From: Aegilops tauschii subsp. strangulata
Lineage: Eukaryota; Streptophyta; Magnoliopsida; Poales; Poaceae
DNA: 64,000 nt
Direction of reading: 5' to 3'
Assembly (NCBI RefSeq): GCF_002575655.3
Contig: NC_053036.3
Coordinates: 159,874,627 to 159,938,626 of the forward strand
The first letter of the stretch is position 1. The number at the start of each line of letters is the position of its first letter. Below are positions 1 through 10,570 of the stretch, piece after piece. The notes beneath the pieces were generated by a model that was given only the letters and a program-made list of their open reading frames with translations, had not been told where the DNA came from and made no database searches. Position numbers and translations under genes: made by a program.

Positions 1-117
1 CATAAAAGAGAAGGCTGTCTAGACATGCCAGATTGCCCCGCACAGCCCAGTTGACACCCTGCTTCCGTCTCAAAAACAAATTAGATAAATGCCACAACAA
101 ATATGGCGATTCATAAA

Positions 118-325
118 AATGCCACTGCAATTTCCAAACTTTAAAAAATGCCACTGCAATTTTTGCAAACTTTGGAAAACGCCACTGCAATTTGCAAACT
201 TTGAAAAACGCCACTCCAGACGTCGAAAAATGCCACTTGGGATGGCATGAAATGGCATTTTTCAAAGTTTGGAAATTGCAATGGCATTTCTTAAAAACAC
301 CAGATTTGGAGTGGCATTTATCAAA
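118..325. repeat. Imperfect tandem and inverted short repeat
   Basis: Three or four copies of a unit of about 30 bases with the core GCCACTGCAATTT followed by CAAACTTT run from 118 to about 235. They are followed by the reverse complement of the same unit (AAAGTTTGGAAATTGCAATGGC) at about 256-280. The block could fold into a hairpin. No coding potential is convincing; an ORF read across it is low-complexity. It is probably the remnant of a MITE or an intergenic minisatellite. Confidence 0.6.
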
Positions 326-349
326 TTAACCCAAAACAAAAATAACTGG

Positions 350-2130
350 GCGAGCTCCTAGGTCCCTGATGTCAGCCGCTCGTTGTGCAACTCTCTCGTT
401 TATTGACTACGTTGACAATGGCATGGGACCCAGATGTCAGAAATCCATTACAAGGAGCCATTTATTTATTGGATTGAAATAAGAAGGCACTTTGCTTGCG
501 TACTGCCATGACCTTGGCGGGTCCCTGCTGTCATCCTCTCCACGTACAATCATCTCCCGGTTGTGTACGCGTCAACTTGGTAGGCCCACAAGTCAGCCTC
601 TAAACCCGTGGAGGACAAATACAACCCATTTAAAAAAATAACAGCCCATTCCATATGTTCAAACGGAAAGTTCAACATTCAGAGCAAAGTAACAGGTCTG
701 ATCCACATATAGAGTACTGAACTTCCACGTTGACAACCATCATAGCCAAGTTAACTATCTACTTCCACTAATACTCTAGTAGCGTACAAGTACTAACTTA
801 CTCTTAGCTAACTAGACGATGTCGGCCGCCATCTGCGGTACACGCTAAACACCGGCACCGGCGTCCTCCGCCTCGCCTCGGACTTGTCATGTGGGTCCCA
901 GCAGTCAGGGGGCAAATGTTTTTTTCACAAAATACGGTGGCCCGTCCAGTGGGTCCCTGCTTTCAGATGGAGGAATCATTATTTTCCGCGTAATAAGGAG
1001 GCACTTACTTGCTGCGGCCGTGGACCCAGCTGAGACTGTCCACGTACAGTGTACTTCCGATGGAAGTCGTTCCTTGACCACGTTGACCTCGCCGCGTTCC
1101 GTTGCATGCATGCGTCCATGGGCGTGGTGCGTCGCCACTGTCAGCCTCTCACGTACAGTCATCTTCCGATGACTCTCGGTTGTTGACCACGTTGACCACA
1201 CCGTGCCGAGCGCACCCAGACTGGAACGACCCGGAGATGGGGAAGACGGGGCAGTGGAGTCGCAGATGGAGAGGAGTGGGAAACTTCACTGGTTCGGGTG
1301 CGCGGCAGCACAGCCGCGGTGCCGCCCACGGGAGACAGGAGCAAGAACAGAGGTTGAAGAAGGAGCACGGCTGTTGGATTAACATCCAACGGTCCAGCTG
1401 CTAGAATCATTTGTTGATTAAGTTGACAAAGCCGTGCGTACACGTCCGCTTGGTAGGCCCACAAGTCAGTCACCAAATCTGACGGGTCCCAGCTGTCAAC
1501 GGGATGAATAATTTTTCGCAAAACAAGGAGGCACTTCCTTCCGTGCAAAGATACAGCCGGTGGGTCCCAGCTATCAGGTGGAGGAAACATTTTTTTCAGC
1601 TTAATAAGGAGGAACTTTCCTTGCGTGCGACCATGGACCTCGTGGGTCCCAGCCGTCAGGCTCTCCACGTACAGTCCTCTTCCGATGACTCTCATTTGTT
1701 GACCACGCCGCACCGAACGCAGCGAGGCGGTGGACGACGGCGAGGCCCCGGACGGGAACGACTCGGAGATGGGAAAACGCGGCAGTGGAGTCGCAGATTG
1801 AGAGGAGGAGAAGGGTTATAACTGGTTCTGTTGCGGCGTGGGGTTGTAGTCTGTGGAGAATAACAGGAGGTGTCGAGGGGTGGAGGGATAGCCTGGCCGG
1901 CAGTGGGGTAATGCTTCACAGCGATGCGTGCTAAGCAGAGCCGCTAGCCGCCGGAGGCCGGACTAGGCGGTCCCGGCAACGCTGGAGGAAGAAGACGAGA
2001 GATTGAAGGTGCATGCCGGCCGTTGGATATAAATCCAATGGCTGTGGATGACACAATCATTTGTTGACCAAGTTGACAACGCCCTGCGTAGGCTTCGACC
2101 TATTGGCCCACATGTCAGCCTGCAAAAATG
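350..2130. repeat. Degenerate tandem duplication with paired TTGAC motifs
   Basis: Three diverged copies of a block recur, at about 360-600, 880-1470 and 1486-2120, the last two with a period near 640. Shared landmarks are GGGTCCCAGCxGTCAG, AATAAGGAGGCACTT, CCACGTACAGT, CTTCCGATG, GATGGGxAxACGxGGCAGTGG and TTGTTGACCAAGTTGAC. TTGAC elements, often paired head to tail, lie near 404, 1074, 1183, 1413, 1697 and 2072; TTGAC(C/T) is the core of the WRKY-bound W-box. No ORF is conserved between the copies, so I read this as non-coding repeat, possibly of promoter or transposon origin. Confidence 0.6.
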
Positions 2131-3000
2131 TGGCATATATTTAACCCATGTTTTCTAGAATGTACAGTCCATTTGCTGGGCTGGCTGAACAAATAATTTC
2201 GCATCAATCAGGCCCATTTATATTTTCTAAGAAATCCCAGCCCATTTGCACTTCCTTGAAATACACGTATTAGGTGGGCTCGTTATATATAAAATGTTAT
2301 GTTAGAAGGAGCAATTAATATCAAAGAATAAACCAGAGAGGCACATTATATATATATATAATTAAGAAATTAGCGAGTTATTGCTCAAAATAAAAATGAG
2401 CGCGTTATTATTAAATTGGTCCTTAAAATCTTCGCAAGCTTTTGTACGCAATCACCAGGATTTTCCTTGCCTGTGAGTCAAAAACAACCAGGATTTTCCT
2501 TGCCAACTTCCGTTAAAAATTTACTTTTATAAGTTAATAACACGTGGGATGTTTTTATAATGTATATATAAGTCTCTATAAAATATACGATAATAGTAAT
2601 AATATAAATATATATAATGTGGTTAGAAGGGAAAACATAAATTGGACACAGCATTACTTTTATAAGAGACCTGCGTTTTATACCCCATAGTAGGCATACT
2701 AACAAGTTCACACACAAATACAACAGAAAAGGTAAACATTCATATCAAACTCAGGTTCACAGGACACGTTCATATTCATAGCCAACATTCACTATCAACA
2801 ACTCAAAAGATTCATATATACACAAGCTCAACATATCTATGCATACAAATGATTGATAGATCACACGACAATATTCATACATAATTCACAAAAAGATTCA
2901 GATATACACATGTTCAGTATGTTTATGCATCCAAATGATTGAGATCACAGCCAATATGATCCATGGACGAACTTTAATTACCTAGGGTACAGACTGGTAA
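2131..3000. other. AT-rich spacer without a gene
   Basis: This stretch holds an (AT)n tract near 2344-2362 and a short direct repeat CCAGGATTTTCCTTGCC at about 2456 and 2491. A loose duplication spans 2806-2870 and 2891-2950 (AAAGATTCA..ATACACA..TTCA..ATGCATxCAAATGATTGA). No credible coding region or complete transposon ends were seen. Confidence 0.5.
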
Positions 3001-4846
3001 ATGGTGTTCAATCGGAGGTACTTCTTGCTAAAATTAGTTCTTGTATGAGTAAACTTTCGAGTACATAAGAGGCAGCACAGACAATCTGAACTTTGCTTGT
3101 AGGTTTATCCTCAAATAGTGGCCTCGTGCCGAGGGAGGTTTGAGCAACTTGGCCACTACTTTCATCCAACTAGTTTACTGGCTCATCTTGGTCCTGTATC
3201 TCGCCAAAATTCTACATTGCAGACGAGAAAGGAGGCGGTTGAGAAAATGAATCACCCAAATTTTTTGTGCTGTTCAACTGAAATGGAGCATCCTTGGCGT
3301 GCATACTGATTAAGTGCCAGATGAATATACGCGTCAACCAACTTGTCTGGAATCTTTAGACTCCATGCCATATAGTTCGCTACCATATGTGCCGATAACC
3401 AAAAGGCACAAGTTGGGACCAAAGACTGGACTGCGTTTTTCTGGGCTATGCACCAAGCAATATTTTTGGCGTTCACTCTCCTAATACTTGGAGTTTGACA
3501 ATTGGTTGACGCCGGTTGATACTCAAATGAATATAGGCACTTCTTGTCAACATCGATGCTTGTCTGAGTGAACTTTGGAGTACATAGCAGCAGCATAAGT
3601 ACCTGTCCATCTGATCATTTTGTGCAGTTCTACTGAAATCACCCGATGTAATGATTTGCCTGCGAGTTCAGGCTCCAAATTACTCCTTTATGAAATCGGC
3701 AAAGTAGCACAATACCAAATTACCAATACATATGATAGGCACAATAATCAGGATAAAGACCAGTACCAACCTGTGTGAGGTAGCATATCAATTACTATTT
3801 CCTTTGACTGGAAGCCGAGATAAGCCAAGCGACTGACGGCAAAGGAAGAAAGCAAGTGGAGATTAGCGACTGACAGGAAAGGACGGAAGCTGTCGAGGCA
3901 ATGAAGCACCCAAAGTTTTTGTGCAGTTCCACCAAAATCGAGCATCCCTGTTGGCACATATATTGAGAGAGTGAGATTACTGTAATAGTGGGACTAGTTG
4001 ATGAAACATACACTAACAAATAGAAGCACCCTCATTATCTTAATGGGTAAAGTTAGCAACATAGTAGTCTTGCTTAAAGAGAGGTATTAGTTTATTTAAT
4101 CAGTGCCAATTAGCTCAACTCAACACTCAAAGCATTGCCATTTATCATAGGTTGCAAAACTTTAACGTGCAAAGATAAAGGAGTTTCTCATGACAGTAGC
4201 ACGATACAAATAGAGATGACAGCAAACTAATATGGATGAAGGCCTTAGGCCCATACCAACCTGAGAAAAAAAGCTTATTCATGTAGTCCCATAAGAGATG
4301 ATAAAGCACTCACTAGAATCACACAATAGTATATATTTTTGTGCACTTCAAATGTATGGTTGAAATCACTCTTGTTTACCAGTGCTGAGATTATATCGAA
4401 AGATTATCAAGAACTTCCAGCAGAGTTAAAGCACTGGCTGGGATACAGTTCATTGTATTGCCTTGTGTAGTTCCACTAAAATGTATGATTGGCACAACAT
4501 GATCCCTGTTTGCACAAGTAGGAACAAGGTGAAACCTTCATTAGCTTAGTGAGAAAGGATAGGAAGACATTAGCATATTACTCAAACAGTAGCATCAAAT
4601 TCATGATGGACAATACGCAAAACATTGCCTCATTGAACCAATGGCAATAAATTGACATGCAAAACAATAGCACTATTATGTCATGACACTAATAATATTC
4701 CCTCCCTGCTCCACCACATGATTCACCTCCATAGACAAACATACACACGTACATGATTCAGCATAGGGTCCTACTAAAGATTTGTTTAACTCCAACAGGA
4801 AAATTAGGCAGTAATAAATTAATGGTGCTTAAGTACTCCTAATTAA

Positions 4847-5047
4847 TTAAGTGAGACAGCAGAAGTGGAAGGGCTCCTTGGAGGATCGTCTCACATGTAA
4901 GGTAGTCGTTGCCGGAGCCCTTGAATGGCCTTGACTGAGGCCTCTGGCTTCAGCAAGATCGCCTTGGCACTGTTTATTCTTCTTCTTCTTCTTCCTCTTC
5001 ATGCTCTGTTTCTCTTTCTCCTCACCAGTTGGTGAAACCAAGTACAT
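4847..5047 (-). other. Candidate coding segment with lysine-rich tract
   Basis: This minus-strand reading frame of 66 codons starts at an ATG in the context GTACTTGGTTTC. It contains the basic run MKRKKKKKNK, which could act as a nuclear localisation signal but is encoded by a simple (AAG)n tract. It lies between two copies of the GGAACTGCACAAA module and on the same strand, so it may be an exon of the same unit. Nothing else in it is recognisable, and it may be a chance ORF. Confidence 0.25.
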
Positions 5048-5174
5048 GATTGGCCTTCTAATTCAGAATTGGTTTTGTCAGTGAGGGAGTACAAGTGTAC
5101 TATTAAAAACAACATTATTTTCTCATGGCAGTCGGAAAATAGAGATGAACACATGCATTAAATATCATTCTTAC

Positions 5175-5369
5175 CTAAAGGAAGGTTATGGCGCCAATAT
5201 GGATGATGAGGATTGGAACACAGATCTCCCTTTGTGCAGTTCCACCAAAATGAACCAACTGTTCCATTATGACATTCCAGTTAAACAGCACAAAAGTCAC
5301 TTCTTTTAAGAAGAGTTTTGTGCAGTGCACCAAAAGGTCACAACAGCAACCAGGTGAATTGGATATCCC
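5175..5369 (-). other. Candidate exon with two copies of the module
   Basis: On the minus strand this 195-base segment is bounded by a good acceptor (TTTTTGTGCAAACAG, just above 5369) and a good donor (TTTAG|GTAAGAA, at 5174). One frame is open through the whole segment and stops exactly at its last codon (TAG). It carries the CTGCACAAA core twice, the second in the peptide HFGGTAQR. The splice sites make a transcribed exon plausible; the terminal stop argues for a 3' coding exon or a non-coding transcript. Confidence 0.35.
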
Positions 5370-5507
5370 TGTTTGCACAAAAAGGCACAGAGGAAACAAT
5401 CAGAGTCTCAAACAATTACAGGCAAAAACATTTGGCTAAACTTGTCATGGCTTATAACAGTGGCATGGCTTCATTTTTACCAGGGACATTAGATTAAGAA
5501 CAGCTAA

Positions 5508-6009
5508 GGCGGCGTTTGGTTCACAGGTTTGGTGCAGGATATTCGTAGGAACACAATTCCTACGGTATTCTTTCCCTTCCAACCGTTCGGAACACGGGAA
5601 AGGTGAATAGTGTTTCATAGGAAAGCTGGTCTGGTATTACTGATTCCATAGGATTAGAAACATCCACGCGTTGCCCATTTTTTGGGCGGAAGCCCGAGGC
5701 AGGCGCTCGCTGCCATGCGTTAGACAGGTTGCTGTGCTGTGTTGCTGGAATAAAAAAATGAAACTATGTGTGGTACGTGAGGTGAGGACAAGAGTAGTCA
5801 CTGTGCAGCTGAATAAACAAATAGCATCTCATACTGCCAAGCATGCTACTCTAAAAAAACAAATCTGTACATTTCGTAGTCCATCCGAACACATTCCCTT
5901 GAGAGTTTCCTCCGGTTCGCTGTTCCATAGTTTTATACCTACATTCCTTTCCTATTCCTCTATTTTCATAAAGACCTATGTTTTCTGCCCCTTTATTCCG
6001 AACGGAGCC
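5508..6009. mobile_element. Tourist/PIF-Harbinger-type MITE
   Basis: A 502-base element is flanked by the target duplication TAA (5505-5507 and 6010-6012). Its ends are imperfect inverted repeats: GGCGGCGTTTGGTTC on the left, and GGCTCCGTTCGGAA when the right end is reverse-complemented. GGC(C/T)..GTTTGGTT ends with a three-base TAA/TTA duplication are typical of Tourist MITEs mobilised by PIF/Harbinger transposases. An ORF inside (5671-6012) is not coding-like. The element would sit in an intron of the proposed minus-strand unit. Confidence 0.75.
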
Positions 6010-6372
6010 TAAATATTTGGTATAAGGGCATGGGACAGTGGGTGCACCAGCAATCCAGCACCATGTACGTAAACAGGGGCATAAAGTGGTGATTCATAGT
6101 TTGTTGCCCCGAGAAACAAACATCCAAGAAACATATCTGGGTTGGTCCCATTTTTGTTCACTCTAGCCACCTACTCCTATGTGTGGATAGCAAATCTAGT
6201 CCTGGTCATACCACTGTGTACAGCGTTACCCCTATATTTCCCTTTTCGACCAAGAGACCGGTTGGATGACCAGTCTGTACTACTTTCACCCCCTTCCCTT
6301 CCTGTTTGTACCAAGTCCAATGTACATACTAAATTCCCCCACCCCCACTTTATTTCTTGTTTGAACCAAGTA

Positions 6373-6475
6373 CTCCCTCCGTCCGGAATTACTTGTCATC
6401 AAAATGGATGTGTCTAGAACTAAAATACATCTAGATACATCCATTTCAATGACAAGTATTTTCGGACGGAGGGAG
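6373..6475. mobile_element. Stowaway MITE (Icarus-like)
   Basis: A complete 103-base Tc1/mariner-type MITE with the dinucleotide target TA on both sides (6371-6372, 6476-6477). The ends CTCCCTCCGTCCGGAAT and the inverse of ATTTTCGGACGGAGGGAG match, and the whole element folds on itself. The end sequence resembles the Triticeae Icarus subfamily, a name given from memory. Confidence 0.9.
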
Positions 6476-6639
6476 TACAAGATTCGACTCCATGAAGTAG
6501 CTTTACCTCTAACAATAGAAGAAGAAAAAATATGTGACGTTGGACCATCCGATTGAGAGGGGCTGAGAGGTAGAAAATGATGCACATGTAGCGACGTAGC
6601 GAGCTGGGGAAGTAGAGCTAAGGCGGTTTCGAATGAAGA

Positions 6640-6990
6640 TATACCTGAAGGTCGTCGGGATGTGCGTAGGTGGGCGGCGGGAGGCCGGATCCGCCCACAG
6701 GCAACGACGAAGGGATCGGAGGACCTCCCGCGCCGGCGCTCGGCCAGAGATAACGGTGCGGCCGGCAGTGGGTCTCCTCCCTCGCTGTCGACGACGGCCT
6801 AAACGCTGCCCCTCCTCCCCTTCACCGGCGGAGGGGGATACGTCTGGATCTGTAACCAGCGGTGAGGATAGAAAGCCAGTGTTTTTTGAAGGGAGAAAGA
6901 CAGTGTTACTACCCCTATCTTGTTTAGATCTGGAGAGGATGAGAGTGTGTGAATAGAGCAACCCTAGCAAGCAAGCGCGGAGGCTCCGGC
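6640..6990 (-). other. GC-rich candidate first exon and promoter, minus strand
   Basis: On the minus strand a TATATATCGG motif at about 6993-7002 is followed by a CT-rich leader. A GC-rich segment then ends in the possible donor CTTCAG|GTATATC near 6647. The composition contrasts with AT-rich DNA on both sides and is typical of a grass 5' exon. The long frame here opens at a TTG, not an ATG, so a 5' UTR exon is more likely than coding. It would head the unit whose repeated exon-like modules lie at 3250-5390. Confidence 0.35.
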
Positions 6991-7294
6991 CGATATATAC
7001 GTAGTGGGGTAGTTTTCCTTTTTCACTCCATCAAAACAATCGTTTAAAATTGTGTACTACTACATGCCAGGTCGCGGGTTTTTTTAGTTGTTGATTATTT
7101 TTTGAGATAGCTACCTGCTTGTTCCAAGTGGTGTTACGGTGTGCCAGGTCGCACTTTGTATCGTTCAAGTCTGGTACTACAAGTCCCTCCATTAAATGAA
7201 CAACCACCCCCTCGTAAAAATTGTGAACAAGCCCATGGCTAAAATTAGCGGAAACGTGGGTTGCCCCAACATGCATTATTATTTATATTTTCTA

Positions 7295-7328
7295 CTCCCT
7301 CCGTTCCTAAATATAAGTCTTTTTTATT
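7295..7328. mobile_element. Stowaway MITE, 5' end only
   Basis: CTCCCTCCGTTCCTAAATAT directly after a TA marks the left end of a Thalos-like Stowaway. It is cut off after AAGTCTTTTTT, where the sequence switches to the GCCACACC-type MITE. Confidence 0.7.
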
Positions 7329-7515
7329 AGCCACACCTAAGACAAGAATTTTTTTATTAGGAGTGAACCCCACATGTCATAGAAACAAAAATTGTGGCAA
7401 GATTCCCTTAGGCAAGCCAAAGTGTGTCTAACAATTTGAGCAACTCAGGTTAGGCAAGTGTGGGAAAAATAATGTGGCAACATAAGACAAACATAGTCAC
7501 AATCCAAACAGCCCC
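7329..7515. mobile_element. Truncated copy of the GCCACACC MITE
   Basis: About 185 bases closely match the inner and right part of the element at 7823-8108: AGCCACACCTAAG.CAAGAATT, CACATGT.ATAGA.ACAAAAA, GGCAAGATTCCCTTAGGCAA and the right end CACAATCCAAACAGCCCC. The left end is missing and the copy abuts the truncated Stowaway. Confidence 0.7.
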
Positions 7516-7640
7516 GTAATTTTTTGTGACATGCATGAAAATTTGGTTAGTTAAATTTATAGTCAAAATTTGGCAAGGTGCATCAAATCAACACATGCAA
7601 GTATCAAAAGGAAAGTCACGACATGCATGCATGTGTTGTA

Positions 7641-7760
7641 CTCCCTCCGTTTCCAAATATAAGTCTTTTTAGAGATTGCAACAAGTGACTACATACGAAG
7701 CAGAATATGTCTACTCCTACATACGAAGTAGCCCATTTGAAATGTGTAAAAAGACTTATA
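7641..7760. mobile_element. Stowaway MITE, 3' truncated
   Basis: It begins TA|CTCCCTCCGTTTCCAAATA and runs through the Thalos-like interior (TTTTTAGAGATTGCAACAAGTGACTAC) to GTAAAAAGACTTATA. The distal CGGAGGGAG end is missing. Confidence 0.75.
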
Positions 7761-7822
7761 TCGAGTGCAGTGCTTTGATGTGTCGCGTCAACTCGTACAA
7801 GACCGAGAAATTCGATTACTAC

Positions 7823-8108
7823 GGTGTTGTTTGGTTTCTAGCCACACCTTGCCACACTTTGCCACACCTAACCTTAGGCAACTTTGACCAAGTTAGATAG
7901 GTGTTTGGTTCTAGCCACACCTAAGGCAAGAATTTTTTTATGAGCAATGAACCCCACATGTTATAGACACAAAAAGTGTGGCAAGATTCCCTTAGGCAAG
8001 CCAAAGTGTGGCTAACAATTTGAGCAACTCAACTAAGGCAAGTGTGGCAAGTGTGGCTAAAATCATGTGTCAACATATGGCAAAGATAGTCACAATCCAA
8101 ATAGCCCC
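7823..8108. mobile_element. MITE with GGTGTTGTTTGG/GGGGCTATTTGG ends
   Basis: A 286-base element flanked by the trinucleotide TAC (7820-7822, 8109-8111). Left end GGTGTTGTTTGGTTTCTAG; right end, reverse-complemented, GGGGCTATTTGGATTGTG. The left end is internally duplicated: GTTTGGTT.CTAGCCACACC appears at about 7828 and 7901. The three-base duplication and GTTTGG ends suggest a Harbinger/Tourist-type MITE; a hAT origin is less likely. Confidence 0.65.
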
Positions 8109-8985
8109 TACAACGCCCTCTCCCTCGCGGACTGAGCTCCGGTGCCTTAACTGCACCTGCCTTTGGCTGCATGACAGGAGGGCCAACCACCTGTTGGGCC
8201 CACCTGTCATAGACGCAAAGGCAGGAGCAGTAAGTAGAAGCTTTCGCTACACGCTATCCCTCCCGCACGAGGTGAACGGACATGCAGCAGTGGATTCGAT
8301 ACTGTAGAAGTAGGAGTAACATCATTGTTCGTCTTCTAGAAGAGGCGAAGAGCCAAGCGCAACCCGAACGTGGCAGTTGCGAACGCTCGCGTGGTGCGGT
8401 TCCTTGGAGTACTAGCCATGCTCTTGCATGAGACAAAATTGCTATTGTTTAACAATTAAACTCCATTATCCATTGGTTGATACTCATTCTGCATAGGTCC
8501 ACACGCTTAGCACCGTTTCCTCCTGGGGTCACCAATGTTTATTTGCTAATTAATAGCATTGCATGCAATGAACTAGCCATTGCAAGTCATTAAAAGCATG
8601 CACACCTCTCATCTCTTATTGGTTGATATGTCAAGAAACAAGAAACAAGGTAGAAGTTAATGCACCGCGCCTAAGTGTTTTGGGACTATTTGGTTTTTGT
8701 AAGATGACTTACGCACCTAGACGGAGGGAGTAGTACAACCCTGTAAACCGGAAAGGAGTATTTGCCTTTCTAGAGATTTCAACAAGTGACTAGACTACAC
8801 CGTGTGCAGGACTCCCTCCCTTCCGGTTTATAGGGCTCAAATCTCGAATCTCATGAACCAAGGCATTTTGCGATTGGAGGAATGTATCTCGTACTTTACA
8901 AAACTACCCTAATTAAACTCATGCATTAATTACGTGGTTCTCTCGTTTTCCTCTCCGCCTTGGTCGCGGTGCACAATATTGAGCA
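8109..8985. other. Intergenic spacer with MITE debris
   Basis: No gene is supported. Stowaway right-end debris (GACGGAGGGAGTAG) sits near 8716-8732, and Thalos-like interior (CTTTCTAGAGATTTCAACAAG) near 8766-8790. Two facing ends of another MITE with CCGGTTTA(C/T)AGGG cores sit near 8740-8760 and 8813-8840. These look like nested, partly deleted insertions upstream of the 9.4-kb gene. Confidence 0.5.
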
Positions 8986-8988
8986 CTC

Positions 8989-8997
8989 CTATATAAC
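8989..8997 (+). promoter_or_regulatory. Possible TATA box of the 9.4-kb gene
   Basis: CTATATAACT lies about 450 bases upstream of the first ATG of the gene at 9444, at the edge of a change from AT-rich to more balanced sequence. The distance is consistent with a long 5' UTR or an upstream intron. Position and motif are the only support. Confidence 0.3.
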
Positions 8998-9443
8998 TAG
9001 CCGCTCTATCTACATGCGGGACATTTCAAAGCATCCGGGCCCGCGTGCCATCCACCAAATCACAGCGAGGTGCTACAGTCGAGACTCACCTGTCACCCCG
9101 GTGTGGCCGTCATGACCCGTCATATCACAAAACCCACACCTTTACCAGCAGTGGTAAGGTGGCCTCCAAGTTAGACTGGACGAAGCAACCATCATTTCAC
9201 TGGAACGCTCGTTCAAGCCCTTTCTTCCCTTTCTTAAAGAAAACCTCACTCCAGGATACTCACTTCTGCCATTTTTCTTCTGTACCGACGAAGGAAAGGT
9301 GGGCGAATTAGTTATGCTGCTATATTTTCATTCCAAGAATCTTCTTTTTGCGAAGCACCGACCGATTCTCACATCCTATTCTTTTCCCGTTTTCATTGCG
9401 ATTGTGGTTTCCTTTCGATTGCTTTTTGTTTGTCAGTTCATTG

Positions 9444-10117
9444 ATGGATCCTGGAGCACTAGGCAAAGAGTTGCCGGCGGACAACCCACTGGAGACAGCG
9501 ATCTCAAGGAAGCGAGCACCGACCAACGAGTTGACCATGTTGGCGGGCCAACCCATGGAGACGAAGAACTCCAAGAAACAAGCACTGGCCAAAGAGTTGA
9601 GGACGTTGGCGGACGAACTCCTCAAATAAAGTTGGAAGAACAGCAAGGGCCCCACCGTGCCTACCCCAGGAACTCTGATTGCCACCTATGTGAGGCTCAA
9701 GACCGAGTTTGAGGAGATAGTCACCGTTGAGAAGCAGTATTCCCCTGGCAAGGTGATGGCCCCCATCGAGGACGAGGAGATGGCCCCCGGAGGGATGAGA
9801 TCCCCCGGTGAGCTGCACAAGGTAAAAAATAATGGCTTATTACCATAGTTGTGGTTTTTGATTATTTGCAATGTGCTTGCTAATATGTTAGGGTTGTGCA
9901 GGTGCCGGTGGACGTCCTTGATGATTCCGATGTCGTGGCCCGTCCTGTTGGCATCGCCCCGGAGATCGATTCCGATGCCGCTGTCCATCATGTGGACATC
10001 GCCCCAGAGATCGATTCCGATGTCGCGGTCAGTCCTGTGGACATCGCCCCAGAAATCGATTCCCATGCCGTTGTCCGTGCTGTGGTCATTGCCCGAGAGA
10101 TCGATGACAAGAAATAG
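9444..10117 (+). pseudogene. Two-exon gene, frameshifted in exon 1
   Basis: Exon 1 (9444-9821) opens with an ATG (MDPGALGKEL). It encodes two related units of about 22 residues, PLETAISRKRAPTNEL and PMETKNSKKQALAKEL. The frame stops at 9627-9629, but homologous-looking sequence resumes in another frame and shifts again at a run of four C (9650-9653). It then reads TLIATYVRLKTEFEEIV up to a phase-0 donor (AAG|GTAAAA). The intron is 9822-9901 (GT..GTGCAG). Exon 2 (9902-10117) encodes an acidic tail with 15-residue repeats (VDIAPEIDSDVAV) and ends in TAG. Clean splice sites and matching exon style show this was a real gene. The indels suggest a decayed copy unless they are sequencing errors. I do not recognise the family; its length would be about 200 residues. 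Confidence 0.55.
9948..10095 (+). repeat. 45-bp coding repeats in exon 2
   Basis: Three near-identical 45-base units plus a partial fourth carry the core GACATCGCCCCAGAGATCGA and encode IAPEIDSDxAVxxVD. They lie inside the second exon and preserve its frame, the usual sign of expansion by slippage or unequal exchange under coding constraint. Confidence 0.85.
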
Positions 10118-10570
10118 TTGGTCGCGCTAATCCTTCAGGGTAGTTTGCATTGCCCTATGTTTAATTACCAGAACAATGCGTGTTATCAAACCATCTTAGG
10201 GCTAGTGCACTGTCTTGTGTGGGCGGATCTTGCTACTTTTGTTTGATAGTGAATCATGCGATGAATCATGCGAACCCTCTCCGAGTTATGGAAACAGATG
10301 TATCCTCACCATCTTTTGATGTAATATATGGCATGCTTAGATGTAAGTTTGAACTGTTTATCATATCAGCAGGGCTTGTTTGATGATTCTTGGTGTTAGT
10401 AGGCTAGCTACTGTGCGAGCTATAGTACTTGCAAAACACTCACCGAAGAGAAACGTTGGGGCTGATGAGCTCGTGGTACGCTTATACTTATCCCTCGTTG
10501 ATCGACCAATAGCCCTAGCTCCTAAATTGTAGGCTTAGCGATCGATCAGACAATAGTCGACATACATTCA
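10118..10570. other. 3' flank of the 9.4-kb gene
   Basis: AT-rich sequence downstream of the stop. It includes a small duplication (AATCATGCGATGAATCATGCGA, about 10252-10273) and several possible plant poly(A) signals, but no perfect AATAAA close to the stop. No other gene was seen. Confidence 0.4.

Larger units (their letters stand above)
3250..5390 (-). repeat. Repeated exon-like module (GTGGAACTGCACAAA)
   Basis: Read on the minus strand, a module with the core ATTTTGGTGGAACTGCACAAA recurs in diverged form about seven times, at plus-strand positions 3265-3302, 3618-3640, 3915-3950, 4336-4370, 4461-4512, 5231-5262 and 5316-5372. In four copies the module is preceded by a possible splice acceptor (TGTGCAAACAG, TGTGCCAACAG or GCACGCCAAG) followed by GGAT. 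Where open, the core reads HFGGTAQ or DFGGTAQ. The pattern suggests duplicated exons of one minus-strand unit. Frames are broken between modules, so a working protein is not supported. I do not recognise the family. Confidence 0.5.

Noticed and set aside
1159..1713. 184-codon minus-strand ORF in the first repeat
   Set aside because: It spans the border of two diverged repeat copies and is not conserved in the third.
6509..6970. 153-codon minus-strand ORF
   Set aside because: It opens at TTG, not ATG, and crosses a likely splice donor; better read as 5' UTR exon plus intron.
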